Source: Aquimarina agarivorans (GTDB lineage: Bacteria; Bacteroidota; Bacteroidia; Flavobacteriales; Flavobacteriaceae). Taken from it: a stretch of 64,000 nucleotides of DNA. Both the position numbers and the translations under genes were made by a program. This document shows, one piece after another, positions 28,093 through 38,824 of the stretch; the stretch's first letter is position 1; every line of letters begins with the position of its first letter. The notes below the pieces were generated by a model. It was not told the origin of the DNA and searched no databases. It saw only the letters and a list, made by a program, of their open reading frames with translations. Where the stretch lies: assembly GCF_000218485.1 (NCBI RefSeq), contig NZ_AFPB01000177.1, forward strand, positions 30,842-94,841, written 5' to 3'.

Positions 28093-28500
28093 AATGTGAG
28101 CGTTTTTAATGAATTGTTATACTAATAATATTACAAATATATATAAAAAACATTTTCGTAGGAATTTATTCAAAATTTTAACATTTGTGAATTTAGTAGT
28201 ATAATTTTTATCAAAATATTCAAAATTTATATTAAATTTTGAATATTTTGTATAAAGTGGATAATTAATTAAATACACCTGTTTCTTCAATTATTTGATT
28301 TTCATTCTGTAATCTAAAAGCGATTAAAAAAAAGTAAGATAAAAAGTATAAAAAAAAGGTTGAAATTACATTTAAGTAATTTCAACCTTTAAGCGAAAAA
28401 ATTTTGTTTTGTTAATTCAATTAACTCAGTGAGTTAAAAGATCAAAACTTGTTTTTCTTGTTTAGGTATACCTACGAAAGATATTAATCAAGATTTTAAT
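28093..28500. other. Intergenic region, 408 bp
   Basis: AT-rich spacer between the GH16 start and secA end. It contains the secA terminator (28347-28390) and otherwise nothing I can identify; the GH16 promoter must be in the 28095-28260 part. Confidence 0.5.
28347..28390 (-). terminator. secA terminator
   Basis: A 15-bp perfect stem AAAGGTTGAAATTAC / GTAATTTCAACCTTT (28355-28369 with 28376-28390). Read on the minus strand it is followed by a T run, so it ends secA transcription. Confidence 0.85.
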
Positions 28501-31500
28501 TTAAGCTTTTTGTACCACTGTCCATCCTTTTTCCAATAATGGAATGGCTTGTTTAAATTTTAATGTTTTAGTTTCGCCAGTCATTGGATTTTTAATCATA
28601 ATTTTATCATTACGTCCAATTTTTGGTTCCTCTCTCACTACCGTTTCAACTGGGGTGGCTTGTTGCTGTTGATGCCGTGCATTGGCAATGGCTCTATTTT
28701 GATTGGTACGTTCTTCAAGGTTTTGAATTTCTTCTTTTTCCGTATGCATTTCCTGCTGCTGGCGCTGTTCCGCTGCCTGAACTTGATCAGGATTGGCCGA
28801 AGGTAATTCCGCTTTAAATAAGAAAGAAATCACATCTTTGTTTAACCCCTGAAGCATTCCTTTAAACAATTCAAAAGCTTCAAATTTATAAATCAATAAA
28901 GGATCTTTTTGCTCATGTACAGCCAAACGTACACTTTGCTTTAGTTCGTCCATTTTACGTAAATGCGTTTTCCAGGCATCGTCAATTAGTGCTAGCGTGA
29001 TGTTTTTTTCGAAGTCAGCTATAATTTGTTTGCCTTCGCTATCGTAAGCCTTTTGTAAATTGGTACCAACGTTTAAAGATTTTTTTCCGTCAGAAAAAGG
29101 AACGCCAATACGTTCAAACTGATTATTAGGGTCTTCGTAAATCTGTTTAATCACTCGGTAAACTTCGGAAGAAGTATGCTCCATTTTACTTTCGTAATGC
29201 TTTAATGCCGCTTGATATACCTTTCCAGTTAGTTTTTCTGCGTTAAGCGAAACAAACTCTTGCTCAGTAACAGGGCTAGGCATGGCAAAATAACGAATCA
29301 ATTCAAATTCAAAGTTTTTAAAGTCTTGCGACATACTATTACCTTGTGCTACGGTTTCGGAAAGTTCATAAAGCATGTTAGCAATATCCACTTTTAAACG
29401 TTCACCATAAAGAGCATGGCGCCTGCGTTTATAAACTACTTCACGTTGCGCATTCATTACATCATCATACTCTAATAAGTGTTTACGCGTACCAAAGTTA
29501 TTTTCCTCTACTTTTTTCTGGGCACGTTCAATGGAATTAGAAAGCATTTTGGCTTGTAAAACTTCGCCTTCTTCAATATTCATTTTGTCCATCAATTTGG
29601 CAATTCTTTCCGAACCAAATAAACGCATTAAATTATCTTCCAATGAAACGTAAAATTGGGAGCTACCCACGTCTCCTTGACGCCCAGCACGACCACGCAA
29701 TTGTCGGTCTACACGTCTGGAATCATGACGCTCTGTACCAATAATAGCCAAACCACCAGCGGCTAAAACTTCTTTTGATAACTTAATATCCGTACCACGA
29801 CCCGCCATGTTTGTGGCAATGGTTACAATACCAGCTTTACCAGCTTCAGCAACAATGTCAGCTTCTTTTTGGTGTAATTTAGCATTCAATACATTGTGCT
29901 GTACTTTACTCATGGTAAGCATTCGACTTAATAATTCCGAAATTTCTACGGAAGTAGTACCAATAAGTACTGGTCGGCCTGCTTGAGCTATTTTTACAAC
30001 ATCTTCAATTACGGCGTTGTACTTTTCGCGTTTCGTTTTATAAATTAAATCTTGTTTATCATCTCTAGCAATTGGCCTGTTAGTTGGAATTTCAATAACA
30101 TCCAATTTGTAAATTTCCCAAAATTCCCCAGCTTCGGTAACTGCTGTACCCGTCATACCAGATAATTTGTGGTACATACGGAAATAATTTTGAAGCGTTA
30201 CGGTAGCTAAAGTTTGCGTGGCATCTTCAATTTTTACATTTTCTTTAGCTTCAAGCGCTTGGTGTAATCCATCAGAAAAACGGCGACCGTCCATAATACG
30301 ACCCGTTTGCTCGTCCACAATTTTAACCTTGTTGTCCATAACAACGTACTCAACATCTTTTTCAAAAAGTGAGTATGCTTTTAATAATTGTGTTATAGTA
30401 TGAATGCGTTCACTTTTAACGCTGTAATCGCGGAAAAGTTCTTCTTTTTTAGCAGCTTCTTCTTCTGCGTTTAAGCCTAGCTCTTCAATTTTTGAAATTT
30501 CAACAGCAATTTCTGGTAAAATAAAAAAGTTAGCATCTTCTTCTTTTGAAATATGGGTGACGCCTTTATCGGTAAGGTCAATTTGGTTGTTTTTTTCTTC
30601 AATAACGTAATACAAATCAGCATCAATAAGGTGCATATCCCTATTATTATCCTGCATGTATTGATTTTCGGTTTTCTGAAGTAATTGCTTTACACCTTCT
30701 TCACTTAAATATTTAATTAATGCTTTGTTTTTGGGAATACCACGGTAGGCTTGCAGTAATTTAAAGCCACCATCTTTAGTGTTTCCTTCTTTAATCAGCT
30801 TTTTAGCTTCGGCCAATACACCCGTTAAAAACTTTTGCTGGATGTTTACCACGTTTGCGATACGTGGTTTAAGCATTTCGTATTCATGGACATCGCCTTT
30901 TGGAACAGGACCCGATATAATTAATGGAGTACGCGCATCATCAATAAGAACGGAATCTACCTCATCCACAATGGCATAATTGTGTTTGCGTTGCACCAAA
31001 TCTTCAGGCGCATGAGACATGTTATCCCTTAAATAATCAAAACCAAACTCGTTATTGGTGCCGTAAACTATATCTGAATTGTAAGCATTTCTTCGGGCTT
31101 CTGAATTTGGTCTGTGATTATCAATACAATCAATAGTCAATCCGTGAAATTGAAATAAGGGAGCCATCCACTCGCTATCTCGACGCGCTAAGTAATCATT
31201 TACGGTGACCAAATGTACACCATTACCAGTAAGCGCATTCAAGTAAACGGGTAAGGTGGCTACAAGAGTTTTACCTTCACCAGTTTGCATTTCAGCAATA
31301 TTTCCATTGTGTAATGCTACTCCACCAATTAATTGAACATCATAATGAATCATGTTCCAAGTTACTTCTGTACCAGCAGCGTTCCAGTTAGTTGCCCAGT
31401 TTGCAGTAGTATCAGTTAAAGTAACATATTCTTTAGTGGCAGATAATTCACGGTCGTATGCTGAGGCTGTTACGGCAATACTTTCATTTTCGGTAAAACG

Positions 31501-31863
31501 ACGCGCAGTTTCCTTAACAACGGCAAAGGCATCAGGTAAAATTTCGTTAAGCGTTTTATCGGTAATTTCTAAAGCTTTGGTTTCAAGCGAGTCTATTTCA
31601 GTGTAAATATCTTCCCTTACATCAATATCAGCAGTGGTATCGGCTTTGACTTTTAATTCATCAATTTGGGCAACGATATCGGCTTTTGCGTCAGTAATGA
31701 TCTTTTTAAAAGTAGCTGTTTTTGCTCTAAGTTCATCATTGGTAATGGATGTTAGTGAAGCTTCAGCTTTTTTTATTTTATCTACAATTGGCTGAATAGC
31801 CTTAACGTCCTTTTTTGATTTGTCACCGACAAATACTTTAAGTACAGAATCTAAAATTCCCAT
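28501..31863 (-). CDS. secA: Preprotein translocase ATPase SecA
   Basis: 1120-residue motor of the Sec pathway. DEAD-type motor motifs are present: [11 protein letters not shown] (Walker A), [11 protein letters not shown] (Walker B), [10 protein letters not shown] and RGRAGRQGD. The protein is longer than E. coli SecA (901) owing to insertions typical of Bacteroidota. The Cys-rich zinc-binding tail is replaced by a Gln/Glu-rich segment and a terminal [15 protein letters not shown] peptide. Confidence 0.98.
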   Translation of the reverse strand: MGILDSVLKVFVGDKSKKDVKAIQPIVDKIKKAEASLTSITNDELRAKTATFKKIITDAKADIVAQIDELKVKADTTADIDVREDIYTEIDSLETKALEITDKTLNEILPDAFAVVKETARRFTENESIAVTASAYDRELSATKEYVTLTDTTANWATNWNAAGTEVTWNMIHYDVQLIGGVALHNGNIAEMQTGEGKTLVATLPVYLNALTGNGVHLVTVNDYLARRDSEWMAPLFQFHGLTIDCIDNHRPNSEARRNAYNSDIVYGTNNEFGFDYLRDNMSHAPEDLVQRKHNYAIVDEVDSVLIDDARTPLIISGPVPKGDVHEYEMLKPRIANVVNIQQKFLTGVLAEAKKLIKEGNTKDGGFKLLQAYRGIPKNKALIKYLSEEGVKQLLQKTENQYMQDNNRDMHLIDADLYYVIEEKNNQIDLTDKGVTHISKEEDANFFILPEIAVEISKIEELGLNAEEEAAKKEELFRDYSVKSERIHTITQLLKAYSLFEKDVEYVVMDNKVKIVDEQTGRIMDGRRFSDGLHQALEAKENVKIEDATQTLATVTLQNYFRMYHKLSGMTGTAVTEAGEFWEIYKLDVIEIPTNRPIARDDKQDLIYKTKREKYNAVIEDVVKIAQAGRPVLIGTTSVEISELLSRMLTMSKVQHNVLNAKLHQKEADIVAEAGKAGIVTIATNMAGRGTDIKLSKEVLAAGGLAIIGTERHDSRRVDRQLRGRAGRQGDVGSSQFYVSLEDNLMRLFGSERIAKLMDKMNIEEGEVLQAKMLSNSIERAQKKVEENNFGTRKHLLEYDDVMNAQREVVYKRRRHALYGERLKVDIANMLYELSETVAQGNSMSQDFKNFEFELIRYFAMPSPVTEQEFVSLNAEKLTGKVYQAALKHYESKMEHTSSEVYRVIKQIYEDPNNQFERIGVPFSDGKKSLNVGTNLQKAYDSEGKQIIADFEKNITLALIDDAWKTHLRKMDELKQSVRLAVHEQKDPLLIYKFEAFELFKGMLQGLNKDVISFLFKAELPSANPDQVQAAEQRQQQEMHTEKEEIQNLEERTNQNRAIANARHQQQQATPVETVVREEPKIGRNDKIMIKNPMTGETKTLKFKQAIPLLEKGWTVVQKA

Positions 31864-31980
31864 GTTTATTTTATTAAAAGAAACTTACCTAAAATATTTT
31901 GAAATTGATATTAAAGTATAAGTTTGATTAGTCCCAACGTAAGTTGAAAACTGATATTGTTTTTATGGCGTAATTTACGC

Positions 31981-32008
31981 AAAAAAAAAGCCTCAATCGA
32001 GACTTTTT
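31981..32008 (-). terminator. Terminator after DUF2795 gene
   Basis: On the minus strand AAAAAGTCTC-GATT-GAGGCTTTTT forms a stem with one T:G pair followed by T residues, 25 bases after the DUF2795 stop. Confidence 0.75.
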
Positions 32009-32032
32009 ATGTTGTTTTATTTAAGATAAAGA

Positions 32033-32254
32033 CTAGTATTCATCCTCATTCCAGAGATAGTCTTCATCAGTTGGATAGTCCGACCAAATTTCTTCAATGG
32101 AATCGTATGAATCACCCTCATCTTCAATTGCCTGTAGATTTTCTACAACTTCCAGTGGTGCTCCCGTTCTAATGGCGTAATCAATTAGCTCATCTTTAGT
32201 TGCTGGCCAAGGAGCATCGCTTAAATAAGATGCTAGTTCTAGTGTCCAATACAT
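32033..32254 (-). CDS. DUF2795 domain-containing protein
   Basis: 73-residue acidic protein with the DUF2795 core (YLSDAPWPATKDELIDYA then GAPLEVVENLQAI) and a tail rich in Asp, Glu and Tyr. The family is widespread and small in Bacteroidota and its function is unknown. It lies between secA and the cobalamin adenosyltransferase, a conserved neighbourhood in the family as far as I recall. Confidence 0.9.
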   Translation of the reverse strand: MYWTLELASYLSDAPWPATKDELIDYAIRTGAPLEVVENLQAIEDEGDSYDSIEEIWSDYPTDEDYLWNEDEY

Positions 32255-32364
32255 GTGTCTGTGATTTTTTTTGCAAAAATAAATTTTTAAGAAACAAATG
32301 CAAGTAAAAACTTATTTTTTTAATTAAAAATTTATAAGAACTTGTTGTTGAGCAATATAGCTTC

Positions 32365-32922
32365 TCATTTTTTTTTAGGAATCCATTTGATTTCCTCAAC
32401 TACTAGTTCTTTTGTCAACTTTCGTGCCAGTACAAAAAGATAGTCCGAAAGCCTGTTTAAATACATTAAAACTTCTTTATCTAACGGTTCAAAATGATGT
32501 AGCGTATACGCTAAACGCTCTGCACGCCTGCAAATAGCTCTTGCTACGTGACAATATGACACGGTTGGATGTCCTCCGGGTAAAATGAAATGTGTCATTG
32601 ATTCTAACGTGGCATCCATACGATCAATTTCATGCTCTAAAACTTCAATTTCATCAGCGGTTATTTTTTGAACATTTAAGTTCTTTTTTTCGTTTTTGCT
32701 GGGCGTGGCTAAAATGGAACCAATGCAAAATAACTCTATCTGAATTTGCGTCAGAAATTTTTTGTATATATCGGCGATGTCCTGATCCCTAAGTAATCCA
32801 ATAAATGAATTCAATTCATCAATGGTGCCATAAGCGTCTATACTATCATTGTTTTTAGGTACTCGTTTGCCTCCGTATAAGCTAGTAAACCCTTCGTCAC
32901 CTGTTTTTGTATATATTTTCAT
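32365..32922 (-). CDS. Cob(I)alamin adenosyltransferase (PduO type)
   Basis: 185-residue four-helix-bundle enzyme that transfers the adenosyl group of ATP to cob(I)alamin. Visible are the N-terminal ATP loop KIYTKTGDEGFTSLYGG, the SFIGLLRDQD helix and the C-terminal VARAICRRAERLAY with LNRLSDYLFVLAR. It supplies coenzyme B12 for B12-dependent enzymes elsewhere. Confidence 0.95.
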   Translation of the reverse strand: MKIYTKTGDEGFTSLYGGKRVPKNNDSIDAYGTIDELNSFIGLLRDQDIADIYKKFLTQIQIELFCIGSILATPSKNEKKNLNVQKITADEIEVLEHEIDRMDATLESMTHFILPGGHPTVSYCHVARAICRRAERLAYTLHHFEPLDKEVLMYLNRLSDYLFVLARKLTKELVVEEIKWIPKKK

Positions 32923-32988
32923 TATTATATTTTAAGCTAATTGTATGTTTTAAAGTATTTTACTCTTTTTTGGAAGTTATTAAGTATA

Positions 32989-33519
32989 TCACAAACGTAT
33001 GTAAAATTCTTCTTTGGCTTGTTGTTTTCTGTTAAAAATAAAACCAAAATAATAAGTGTCAACAATTACTTGCGCAAAGTTTTCTTTTTTTATCATATCC
33101 CATATAGCAGGTGTTTTATAAGGAGCTTCTACAATTAAAACATCATTAGGCATTAAATTTTTGATGGGGTCAATTTTATTTTTGGTTTGAAAAATATAAA
33201 TTAAATCTGCTGAATTAGCTTGAGTGTTTTGATCTTTTTTTAAAATAGTAGTAATTGATAATAATGGGTGAGGGGCTTTGCAGTTGGTAGTTATTTGATT
33301 GGGAGAAAAATAGTCAATAAAATCATAAAGGAGGTAAATATGCTTGGCGCGAAGCGTTTTTGGTAGCTTGTTAATTAAATTTGTTGGATAGTTTTTTTTA
33401 CTTCTTTTTTTATAAAAACAGCGGGTTACCAGGTCATAAACAAAGGGAGAGTGTACTCCATGGGCATTTGTTGATTTAAGCAAAAATGACCAATACGACT
33501 TTTTAAAGAAAACACTCAT
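32989..33519 (-). CDS. Methyltransferase-like protein, short form
   Basis: About 176 residues. The N-terminus FKKSYWSFLLKSTNAHGVHSP is the hallmark of a Bacteroidota SAM-dependent methyltransferase-like family usually found next to the cobalamin adenosyltransferase and ABC-F genes. The glycine-rich SAM loop of a class I methyltransferase is not evident (LLSITTILKK at the expected place), so it may be inactive. ATG 33519 is preferred over 33534 since homologues start near the aromatic segment. Confidence 0.65.
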   Translation of the reverse strand: MSVFFKKSYWSFLLKSTNAHGVHSPFVYDLVTRCFYKKRSKKNYPTNLINKLPKTLRAKHIYLLYDFIDYFSPNQITTNCKAPHPLLSITTILKKDQNTQANSADLIYIFQTKNKIDPIKNLMPNDVLIVEAPYKTPAIWDMIKKENFAQVIVDTYYFGFIFNRKQQAKEEFYIRL

Positions 33520-33543
33520 TTTGTAAATTATCAATCAACAACG

Positions 33544-35427
33544 TTATTCTTCCATTTTTTCAGCCAATTCCATCCATCGCATTTCTTTTTCTTCAATAGT
33601 ATCGGTTATTTTTCCTAGCTCTTTGGATTTTTCAACTAATGCTTCGCCTTCAAAATTTTCGATGGCAAACTGTTGTTCTATTTCTTTTTTTTGTAGTTCC
33701 AATTTTTTTAGTTCACGTTCAATTTTATTGTATTCTTTTTGTTCATTAAATGATAATGAAGTGTTTTTTTGCTCTTTTTTCCAAGAATTTTTATCTTGCT
33801 TATTCAGGGGAGTATCATCCTTAATAGGCTCCTTTTTAGTTTTGGGGCTACTTTCATAAGCACGATAATCTGAATAGTTGCCAGGGAAATCTTGAATGAT
33901 CCCCTTTCCTTCAAAAACAAAGAGGTGGTCGACAATTTTATCCATAAAATAACGATCGTGAGAAACTACAGCCAAGCAACCAGGGAAATCTAAAAGAAAA
34001 CTTTCCAGCACATTTAGCGTAACAATATCCAAATCGTTAGTTGGTTCATCCAGTATTAAAAAGTTAGGGTTTTGGATTAAAACGGTACATAGGTACAGGC
34101 GTTTGCGTTCTCCACCGCTTAATTTTTCAACAAAATCATGTTGTTTTTTTCTGTCAAACAGAAATTGTTCCAATAATTGTCCAGCGGAAATTTGTCTTCC
34201 TTTTTTTAGGGGAATGTAATCGCCAAATTCTCGAATAACATCAATTACCTTTTGCCCTTCTTTTACTTTTATCCCTTTTTGGGTGTAATAGCCAATTTTA
34301 ATAGTTTCTCCAGTAATCACTTTTCCACTGTCCGGAAGCTCGGTACCTGTAAGTAAATTTAAAAAAGAGGATTTTCCAGTACCATTTTTTCCAATAATAC
34401 CAATACGCTCACCGCGTTGAAATACGTAATCAAACTTGTCAGTAATCACCAGGTCATCGTAACTTTTGGAAACTTTATGAAATTCAATAATTTTACTACC
34501 TAAGCGCTCCATATTGATCTCAAGAGTTACTTGATGGTCTGCTCGGCGTTGGTGTGCCTTTTTCTTAATTTCAAAAAAATCATCAATTCGCGATTTGGAT
34601 TTGGTGGTACGTGCTTTAGGTTGGCGTCGCATCCAATCCAATTCTTTTTTATATAAGTGTTTGGCTTTGCTGAGTTCGGTAGCCTCAGCAGTCAAACGTT
34701 GTTCCTTTTTTTCTAAATAATAAGCATAATTCCCTTTATAGCTATACAATTTACCTTGATCTAGTTCAACAATTTCATTACACACATTTTCTAAAAAGTA
34801 ACGATCATGTGTAATCATAAAAAGCGTAATTTTTTCTTTAGCAAAGTACTCTTCCAGCCATTCAATCATTTCCAAATCCAAATGGTTGGTGGGCTCATCT
34901 AAAAAAACCAATTCAGGCTTACTTAATAATACGTTGGCAAGAGCCAAACGTTTGCGTTGTCCCCCAGAGAGTGATTGTACTTTTAGGGATAAATTTTCTA
35001 ACTTAAGTTTAGAAAGTATTTGTTTGTATTGTGTTTCAAAATCCCAGGCCTGTGCTTGATCCATTCGGTCAAAAGCGGCTTGAAAAGCTTCAGCATCTTC
35101 AGGATAGAGCATGGCTTTTTCGTACTGTTCAATAGCTTTTAGGCTGTCGTTATCTCCAGTGAAAATAGTTTCTTCAATGGTTAAAAGTGGATCCAAATTA
35201 GGTTCTTGAGGTAAAAAGGCCACTTTAATACCTTTACGATATACTACTTGACCAGTATCCGAAGGGTCACTTTTGGTAATAATATTCAGCAAAGAAGTTT
35301 TTCCAGTACCATTTTTTGCAACAAAGCCTATTTTTTGACCTTCATTGATTCCAAACGAAATATTTTCAAACAGTACACGCGCTCCAAATGCCTTGGAAAC
35401 ATTTTCAACAGAAACAAAATTTATCAA
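33544..35427 (-). CDS. ABC-F family ATPase (Uup-like)
   Basis: 627 residues with two ABC domains: GKNGTGKTSLLN-type Walker A, LSGGQRKRLALA signature and FLDEPTNHLD Walker B in the first; GKNGTGKSSFLN, LSGGERKRLYLC and LDEPTNDLD in the second. A charged linker with RRQPKARTTKSKSR joins them and a coiled coil ends the protein. There are no membrane segments, as expected for ABC-F ribosome-associated ATPases. The start is a TTG at 35427; no in-frame ATG lies near. Confidence 0.95.
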   Translation of the reverse strand: MINFVSVENVSKAFGARVLFENISFGINEGQKIGFVAKNGTGKTSLLNIITKSDPSDTGQVVYRKGIKVAFLPQEPNLDPLLTIEETIFTGDNDSLKAIEQYEKAMLYPEDAEAFQAAFDRMDQAQAWDFETQYKQILSKLKLENLSLKVQSLSGGQRKRLALANVLLSKPELVFLDEPTNHLDLEMIEWLEEYFAKEKITLFMITHDRYFLENVCNEIVELDQGKLYSYKGNYAYYLEKKEQRLTAEATELSKAKHLYKKELDWMRRQPKARTTKSKSRIDDFFEIKKKAHQRRADHQVTLEINMERLGSKIIEFHKVSKSYDDLVITDKFDYVFQRGERIGIIGKNGTGKSSFLNLLTGTELPDSGKVITGETIKIGYYTQKGIKVKEGQKVIDVIREFGDYIPLKKGRQISAGQLLEQFLFDRKKQHDFVEKLSGGERKRLYLCTVLIQNPNFLILDEPTNDLDIVTLNVLESFLLDFPGCLAVVSHDRYFMDKIVDHLFVFEGKGIIQDFPGNYSDYRAYESSPKTKKEPIKDDTPLNKQDKNSWKKEQKNTSLSFNEQKEYNKIERELKKLELQKKEIEQQFAIENFEGEALVEKSKELGKITDTIEEKEMRWMELAEKMEE

Positions 35428-35564
35428 AATCTCTAATTTTTTGGTAAAACTAAGCGTTAATTGTTAAACTAGGAATTATTAATAGTGCGATTTTAAATTA
35501 GGAACAGTAAATTTTAATTAAAGATTTTTTTGGAGAATCCAAAAAAATCCAAACCATCAACCAA

Positions 35565-36665
35565 TTACCTAAAAAGGTTCCAATCAATTCTTAAAGAAAA
35601 CACATTTGAATAAAGCGAAGCACTTTGATCACCAATATCTGTAAGCGCATAGTCTACTGAAACTCCTTTATAATGAAAACCAACCCCAAAATTAGGTTGA
35701 AATCCTAATTCGTTGGTATTATCAAACTGTTTTACTTTTTGAAAATTTCCAACGCCTCCACGTAAAAAGATGAGTTTTTTAAAATTGGCTTCAAAACCAA
35801 AAGCAGGAGCGATGCTAAAGGAGTTATTGCTAATTACGTCATTTGTTTGTGCGAAGCGAAAATTACCATCTGCCTCAAAATCTAGCGAAACGTCTTTGGT
35901 AATAGTAAAGTTTTTATTTAGTCCAATACGTACGCTTGGTAACGTAATTTCGGTAGTTTCAGGAGCTTCTTGTTGGTTAAGAGCGTTTACTGAGCCACTA
36001 TCCTGAGGGTCATCCCCTAAATCATTATCAAAAATACCATCTTCAATTTGCCATGAATTGTATGTGGTAGTCAGATCACGAATCATGATACCCCATGTCC
36101 ACTTCTTATTTTTACTGATAAGTTGTAATCCAGCATCAAGTCCAAATCCCCAAGCGGTAGCAAAATCGCCGATCACCCTGCGAATAACTTTTGCATTAAC
36201 GCCATAACTGAAATTTTTGTTAAAAGGTTTACGTGCGTACGAAAGCGTAAAGGCGTAGTCAGCAGTAGAAAATCTTGGTAAATTTTCAAAAGGTGTAATT
36301 TCGCCACCAGCGGTAATTAAAGCTCTGGTATCCAAAATGTCATCAACCCCAAATCGAATAATTGATAAAGCCAAAGTACTTTTGTCATCAATTGGGGTAG
36401 CAAAAGCTGCATAATCATAATTGGCAATATTAGCAAAGTAAGAGGCGTGCATTAAAGATAGTTGTTTGTCTTTAATATGTATAAGTCCCGCAGGATTCCA
36501 ATATCCAGAATTAACATCATTTGTTGAGGCTATAACTGCATTTGATTTCCCAAATGCTGCAGCATCAACACCAATATTTAAAAACTCGTTAGAATATTTA
36601 CGAGTTTGAGATTTAACCGGTAATAACATACCAATTAATAATATTAAAAAAAATATGTTTCTCAA
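35565..36665 (-). CDS. PorV/PorQ family outer membrane beta-barrel protein
   Basis: 366-residue protein with a signal peptide ending near VKSQ (residue 20) and the family opening NEFLNIGVDAAAFGKSNAVIAS, then NSGYWNPAGL. The C-terminal half is built of alternating beta strands ending in an aromatic (WNLF). The PorV group of FadL-like barrels serves type IX secretion in Bacteroidota; this one is probably a PorV2-type relative. It stands between the ABC-F gene and pssA, divergent from the latter. Confidence 0.8.
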   Translation of the reverse strand: MRNIFFLILLIGMLLPVKSQTRKYSNEFLNIGVDAAAFGKSNAVIASTNDVNSGYWNPAGLIHIKDKQLSLMHASYFANIANYDYAAFATPIDDKSTLALSIIRFGVDDILDTRALITAGGEITPFENLPRFSTADYAFTLSYARKPFNKNFSYGVNAKVIRRVIGDFATAWGFGLDAGLQLISKNKKWTWGIMIRDLTTTYNSWQIEDGIFDNDLGDDPQDSGSVNALNQQEAPETTEITLPSVRIGLNKNFTITKDVSLDFEADGNFRFAQTNDVISNNSFSIAPAFGFEANFKKLIFLRGGVGNFQKVKQFDNTNELGFQPNFGVGFHYKGVSVDYALTDIGDQSASLYSNVFSLRIDWNLFR

Positions 36666-36772
36666 AAGCTGATTTTTTGCAAAGATGTTACATTTTTGTA
36701 ATATATTAAACTTTATTTACAATTCCTTATTGTATTAGAAATGTAATACGCTGGTAAATACCCTTCAATTAT

Positions 36773-37519
36773 ATGTCGTTAAAAAAACAGATTCCTAATA
36801 TCATCACCTTATTAAATTTATTTTCAGGTTGCCTTGCGGTGTACTTTGCTTGTGTAAATAGATTGCCATTAGCGGCCTTATTTACTGCGTTGGGTATTTT
36901 TTTTGATTTTTTTGATGGTTTTTTTGCACGTTTATTTAATGCAAACAGTGCGTTGGGTTTGCAGTTAGATTCATTGGCAGACATGGTGACTAGTGGCGTG
37001 GTGCCTGGTATGTTTATGTTTCAGTTAATGTTACAATCTAAAGAAATAAATGATTCCTTTCCTATAGAAACAATTGGTTGGAATGTTATTGAGTGGGTGC
37101 CTTTTTTAGGTTTTTTAATCACCTTAGCTTCTTGCTATCGATTAGCTAATTTCAATATTGATTCGCGACAAACAAGTTCTTTTATTGGCTTGCCAACACC
37201 AGCTAATACTTTACTAATTATTAGTATCAGTTTAATCAATGTGTATCAATCTATTCCAGTAGTGCAAACTTTACTAGGAAATATATGGATATTATTTGCT
37301 GTTACACTGCTAAGTTGTTATTTGCTTAACGCAGAAGTGAGGCTTTTTGCGTTGAAGTTTAAAACATATACTTTTAAAGAAAATTGGGTGCGTTATTTAT
37401 TATTATTGTCATCAGTGTTACTGATTATTATTTTTAGATACCTTGGAATAACATTGACTATTCTAATGTATATCCTATTATCACTCGTTTTTAAAACTGA
37501 AGACGCTGTTGGTAAATAA
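36773..37519 (+). CDS. pssA: CDP-diacylglycerol--serine O-phosphatidyltransferase
   Basis: 248-residue membrane enzyme making phosphatidylserine, the precursor of phosphatidylethanolamine. The CDP-alcohol phosphotransferase signature DG-x2-AR-x8-G-x3-D-x3-D is intact in DGFFARLFNANSALGLQLD and the following SLAD. About seven membrane segments. The N-terminus SLKKQIPNIITLLNLFSGCL is typical of the bacterial PssA type II family. Confidence 0.93.
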   Translation: MSLKKQIPNIITLLNLFSGCLAVYFACVNRLPLAALFTALGIFFDFFDGFFARLFNANSALGLQLDSLADMVTSGVVPGMFMFQLMLQSKEINDSFPIETIGWNVIEWVPFLGFLITLASCYRLANFNIDSRQTSSFIGLPTPANTLLIISISLINVYQSIPVVQTLLGNIWILFAVTLLSCYLLNAEVRLFALKFKTYTFKENWVRYLLLLSSVLLIIIFRYLGITLTILMYILLSLVFKTEDAVGK

Positions 37520-37646
37520 CATCTATTGCGTTGATATTAAGTGTGATTATCATTTAAGCTGAGCTATTATCAAAATCTAACAGAAAAAAAATAAAAAAAA
37601 CACAATTTTTTTGATCTCAAAATTTGCTAAAAGGTAAATAAGTTTT

Positions 37647-37654
37647 ATATTTGC
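37647..37654 (+). promoter_or_regulatory. Promoter -7 box of tRNA-Gln
   Basis: TATATTTG fits the Bacteroidota -7 consensus TAnnTTTG exactly and stands about 18 bases before the tRNA 5' end. Confidence 0.75.
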
Positions 37655-37671
37655 ACCCGTGTTAAAAACAC

Positions 37672-37744
37672 TGGTCTATGGTGTAACTGGCAACACGTCT
37701 GTTTTTGGTACAGAAGAGTCTAGGTTCGAGCCCTAGTAGACCAA
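37672..37744 (+). tRNA. tRNA-Gln (anticodon UUG)
   Basis: A 7-bp acceptor stem TGGTCTA/TAGACCA, anticodon stem TCTGT/ACAGA with loop TTTTGGT (anticodon TTG) and a T arm with GGTTCGAGC. The discriminator is A at 37744; CCA is not encoded. Confidence 0.95.
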
Positions 37745-37745
37745 C

Positions 37746-37779
37746 AAAGGAGCTTTCAAATAATTGAAAGCTCCTTTTT
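37746..37779 (+). terminator. Terminator after tRNA-Gln
   Basis: A 14-bp stem AAAGGAGCTTTCAA / TTGAAAGCTCCTTT followed by T residues, directly after the tRNA. Confidence 0.88.
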
Positions 37780-37841
37780 AGTTTGTGTTTAATGAGGTTG
37801 TTTGTGCTACTTTTTAGAGTAAGTTTTAAATCATGTGTTAT

Positions 37842-38675
37842 TTACGCTTTTAGTTTGTAAGTAAGAATTGGAATTTGAGTGTGATTTATCAAATCCTCGC
37901 TAATGCTACCATTAATAAAATGAGATAGCCCTTTACGTTCGTGTACATCAACACAAATTAAATCAGCTTTAATGTCATTACTAAAATTTAGTACGCCTCT
38001 TTCTACAGAAGTGTCGTTATAAATATGCAAACTGTCTTTTTTAAATGTAGACTTGGTTAAAAAGGCTTTCATTTCTTCTTCAATAGCATGTGTGGTTTTA
38101 AAATTTCTGGGAGTGTTTACGTATAATAAATGTATTTGAGCATTTATTTCTTCTGCAAAATTATGTAATGCATTAAGAGTGGGTATTTCTTCATTTTTAA
38201 AATTGCAGGCAAATACAATATTTTTTACGGTACTAATGTCAGTAGGTTCTTTGACCACCAAAACAGGAGTGCTTGATGTTCTCACAATTTTTTCAGTATT
38301 TGAGCCTACAAATAAATCAGAAAAAGCTTCTTTGCCATGTGAGCCAACAATAATGAAATCGATTTCGTTATTATTACAACTTTTTAAAATTCCCTGAGGG
38401 ATGGGTTGGGTATTGACATCTTCATGGGTTTTAAGGCCTTTAAGTAATGGTGAGTCAATAAGTTGCTTAAATTTAGAGTGAATGCTTTTCATAAATAAAA
38501 TAGCCTCGGGGAAGTTGCCATTGGAGCCTACAATGGGATCGTCAATATGTGAAGGAAGTTCCAGTAAATGAAGTAAATGAATAGTGCTATCGTTTTTTCT
38601 GGCAAGTTGCGCAGCAACAGATAATGCATTATGTGCATTTGGTGAAAAATCAGTGGGTACTAAAATATTTTTCAT
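37842..38675 (-). CDS. Universal stress protein, two UspA domains
   Basis: 277 residues with two Usp folds. The first starts MKNILVPTDFSPNAHNALSV and ends in the nucleotide-binding loop IIVGSHGKEAFSDLFVGSNT; the second half is less conserved, ending ICVDVHERKGLSHFINGS. Cytoplasmic, commonly ATP-binding in the first domain. It is monocistronic and divergent from the rimP operon. Confidence 0.92.
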   Translation of the reverse strand: MKNILVPTDFSPNAHNALSVAAQLARKNDSTIHLLHLLELPSHIDDPIVGSNGNFPEAILFMKSIHSKFKQLIDSPLLKGLKTHEDVNTQPIPQGILKSCNNNEIDFIIVGSHGKEAFSDLFVGSNTEKIVRTSSTPVLVVKEPTDISTVKNIVFACNFKNEEIPTLNALHNFAEEINAQIHLLYVNTPRNFKTTHAIEEEMKAFLTKSTFKKDSLHIYNDTSVERGVLNFSNDIKADLICVDVHERKGLSHFINGSISEDLINHTQIPILTYKLKA

Positions 38676-38763
38676 AACTGTTTGATTTTTAATTAAATGT
38701 ATTCAACAATTTAAGAAAAATTAATCAAATTTTCAAGCTTTTTATTTATTGAATATAATTAGC

Positions 38764-38824
38764 TATATTTGCACTGTTGAAAATGAAATAACAAGGGTGA
38801 GGGGACGGAAAGTCCCCTCTTTTT
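38764..38824 (+). promoter_or_regulatory. Promoter and leader hairpin of the rimP-nusA-infB operon
   Basis: The -7 box TATATTTG (38764-38771) is followed by a leader of about 55 bases. The leader contains the hairpin GAGGGGAC-GGAAA-GTCCCCTC (38799-38819) and a run of T, ten bases before the rimP start. It has the form of an intrinsic terminator inside the leader, so attenuation of an operon encoding NusA is plausible. Confidence 0.7.
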
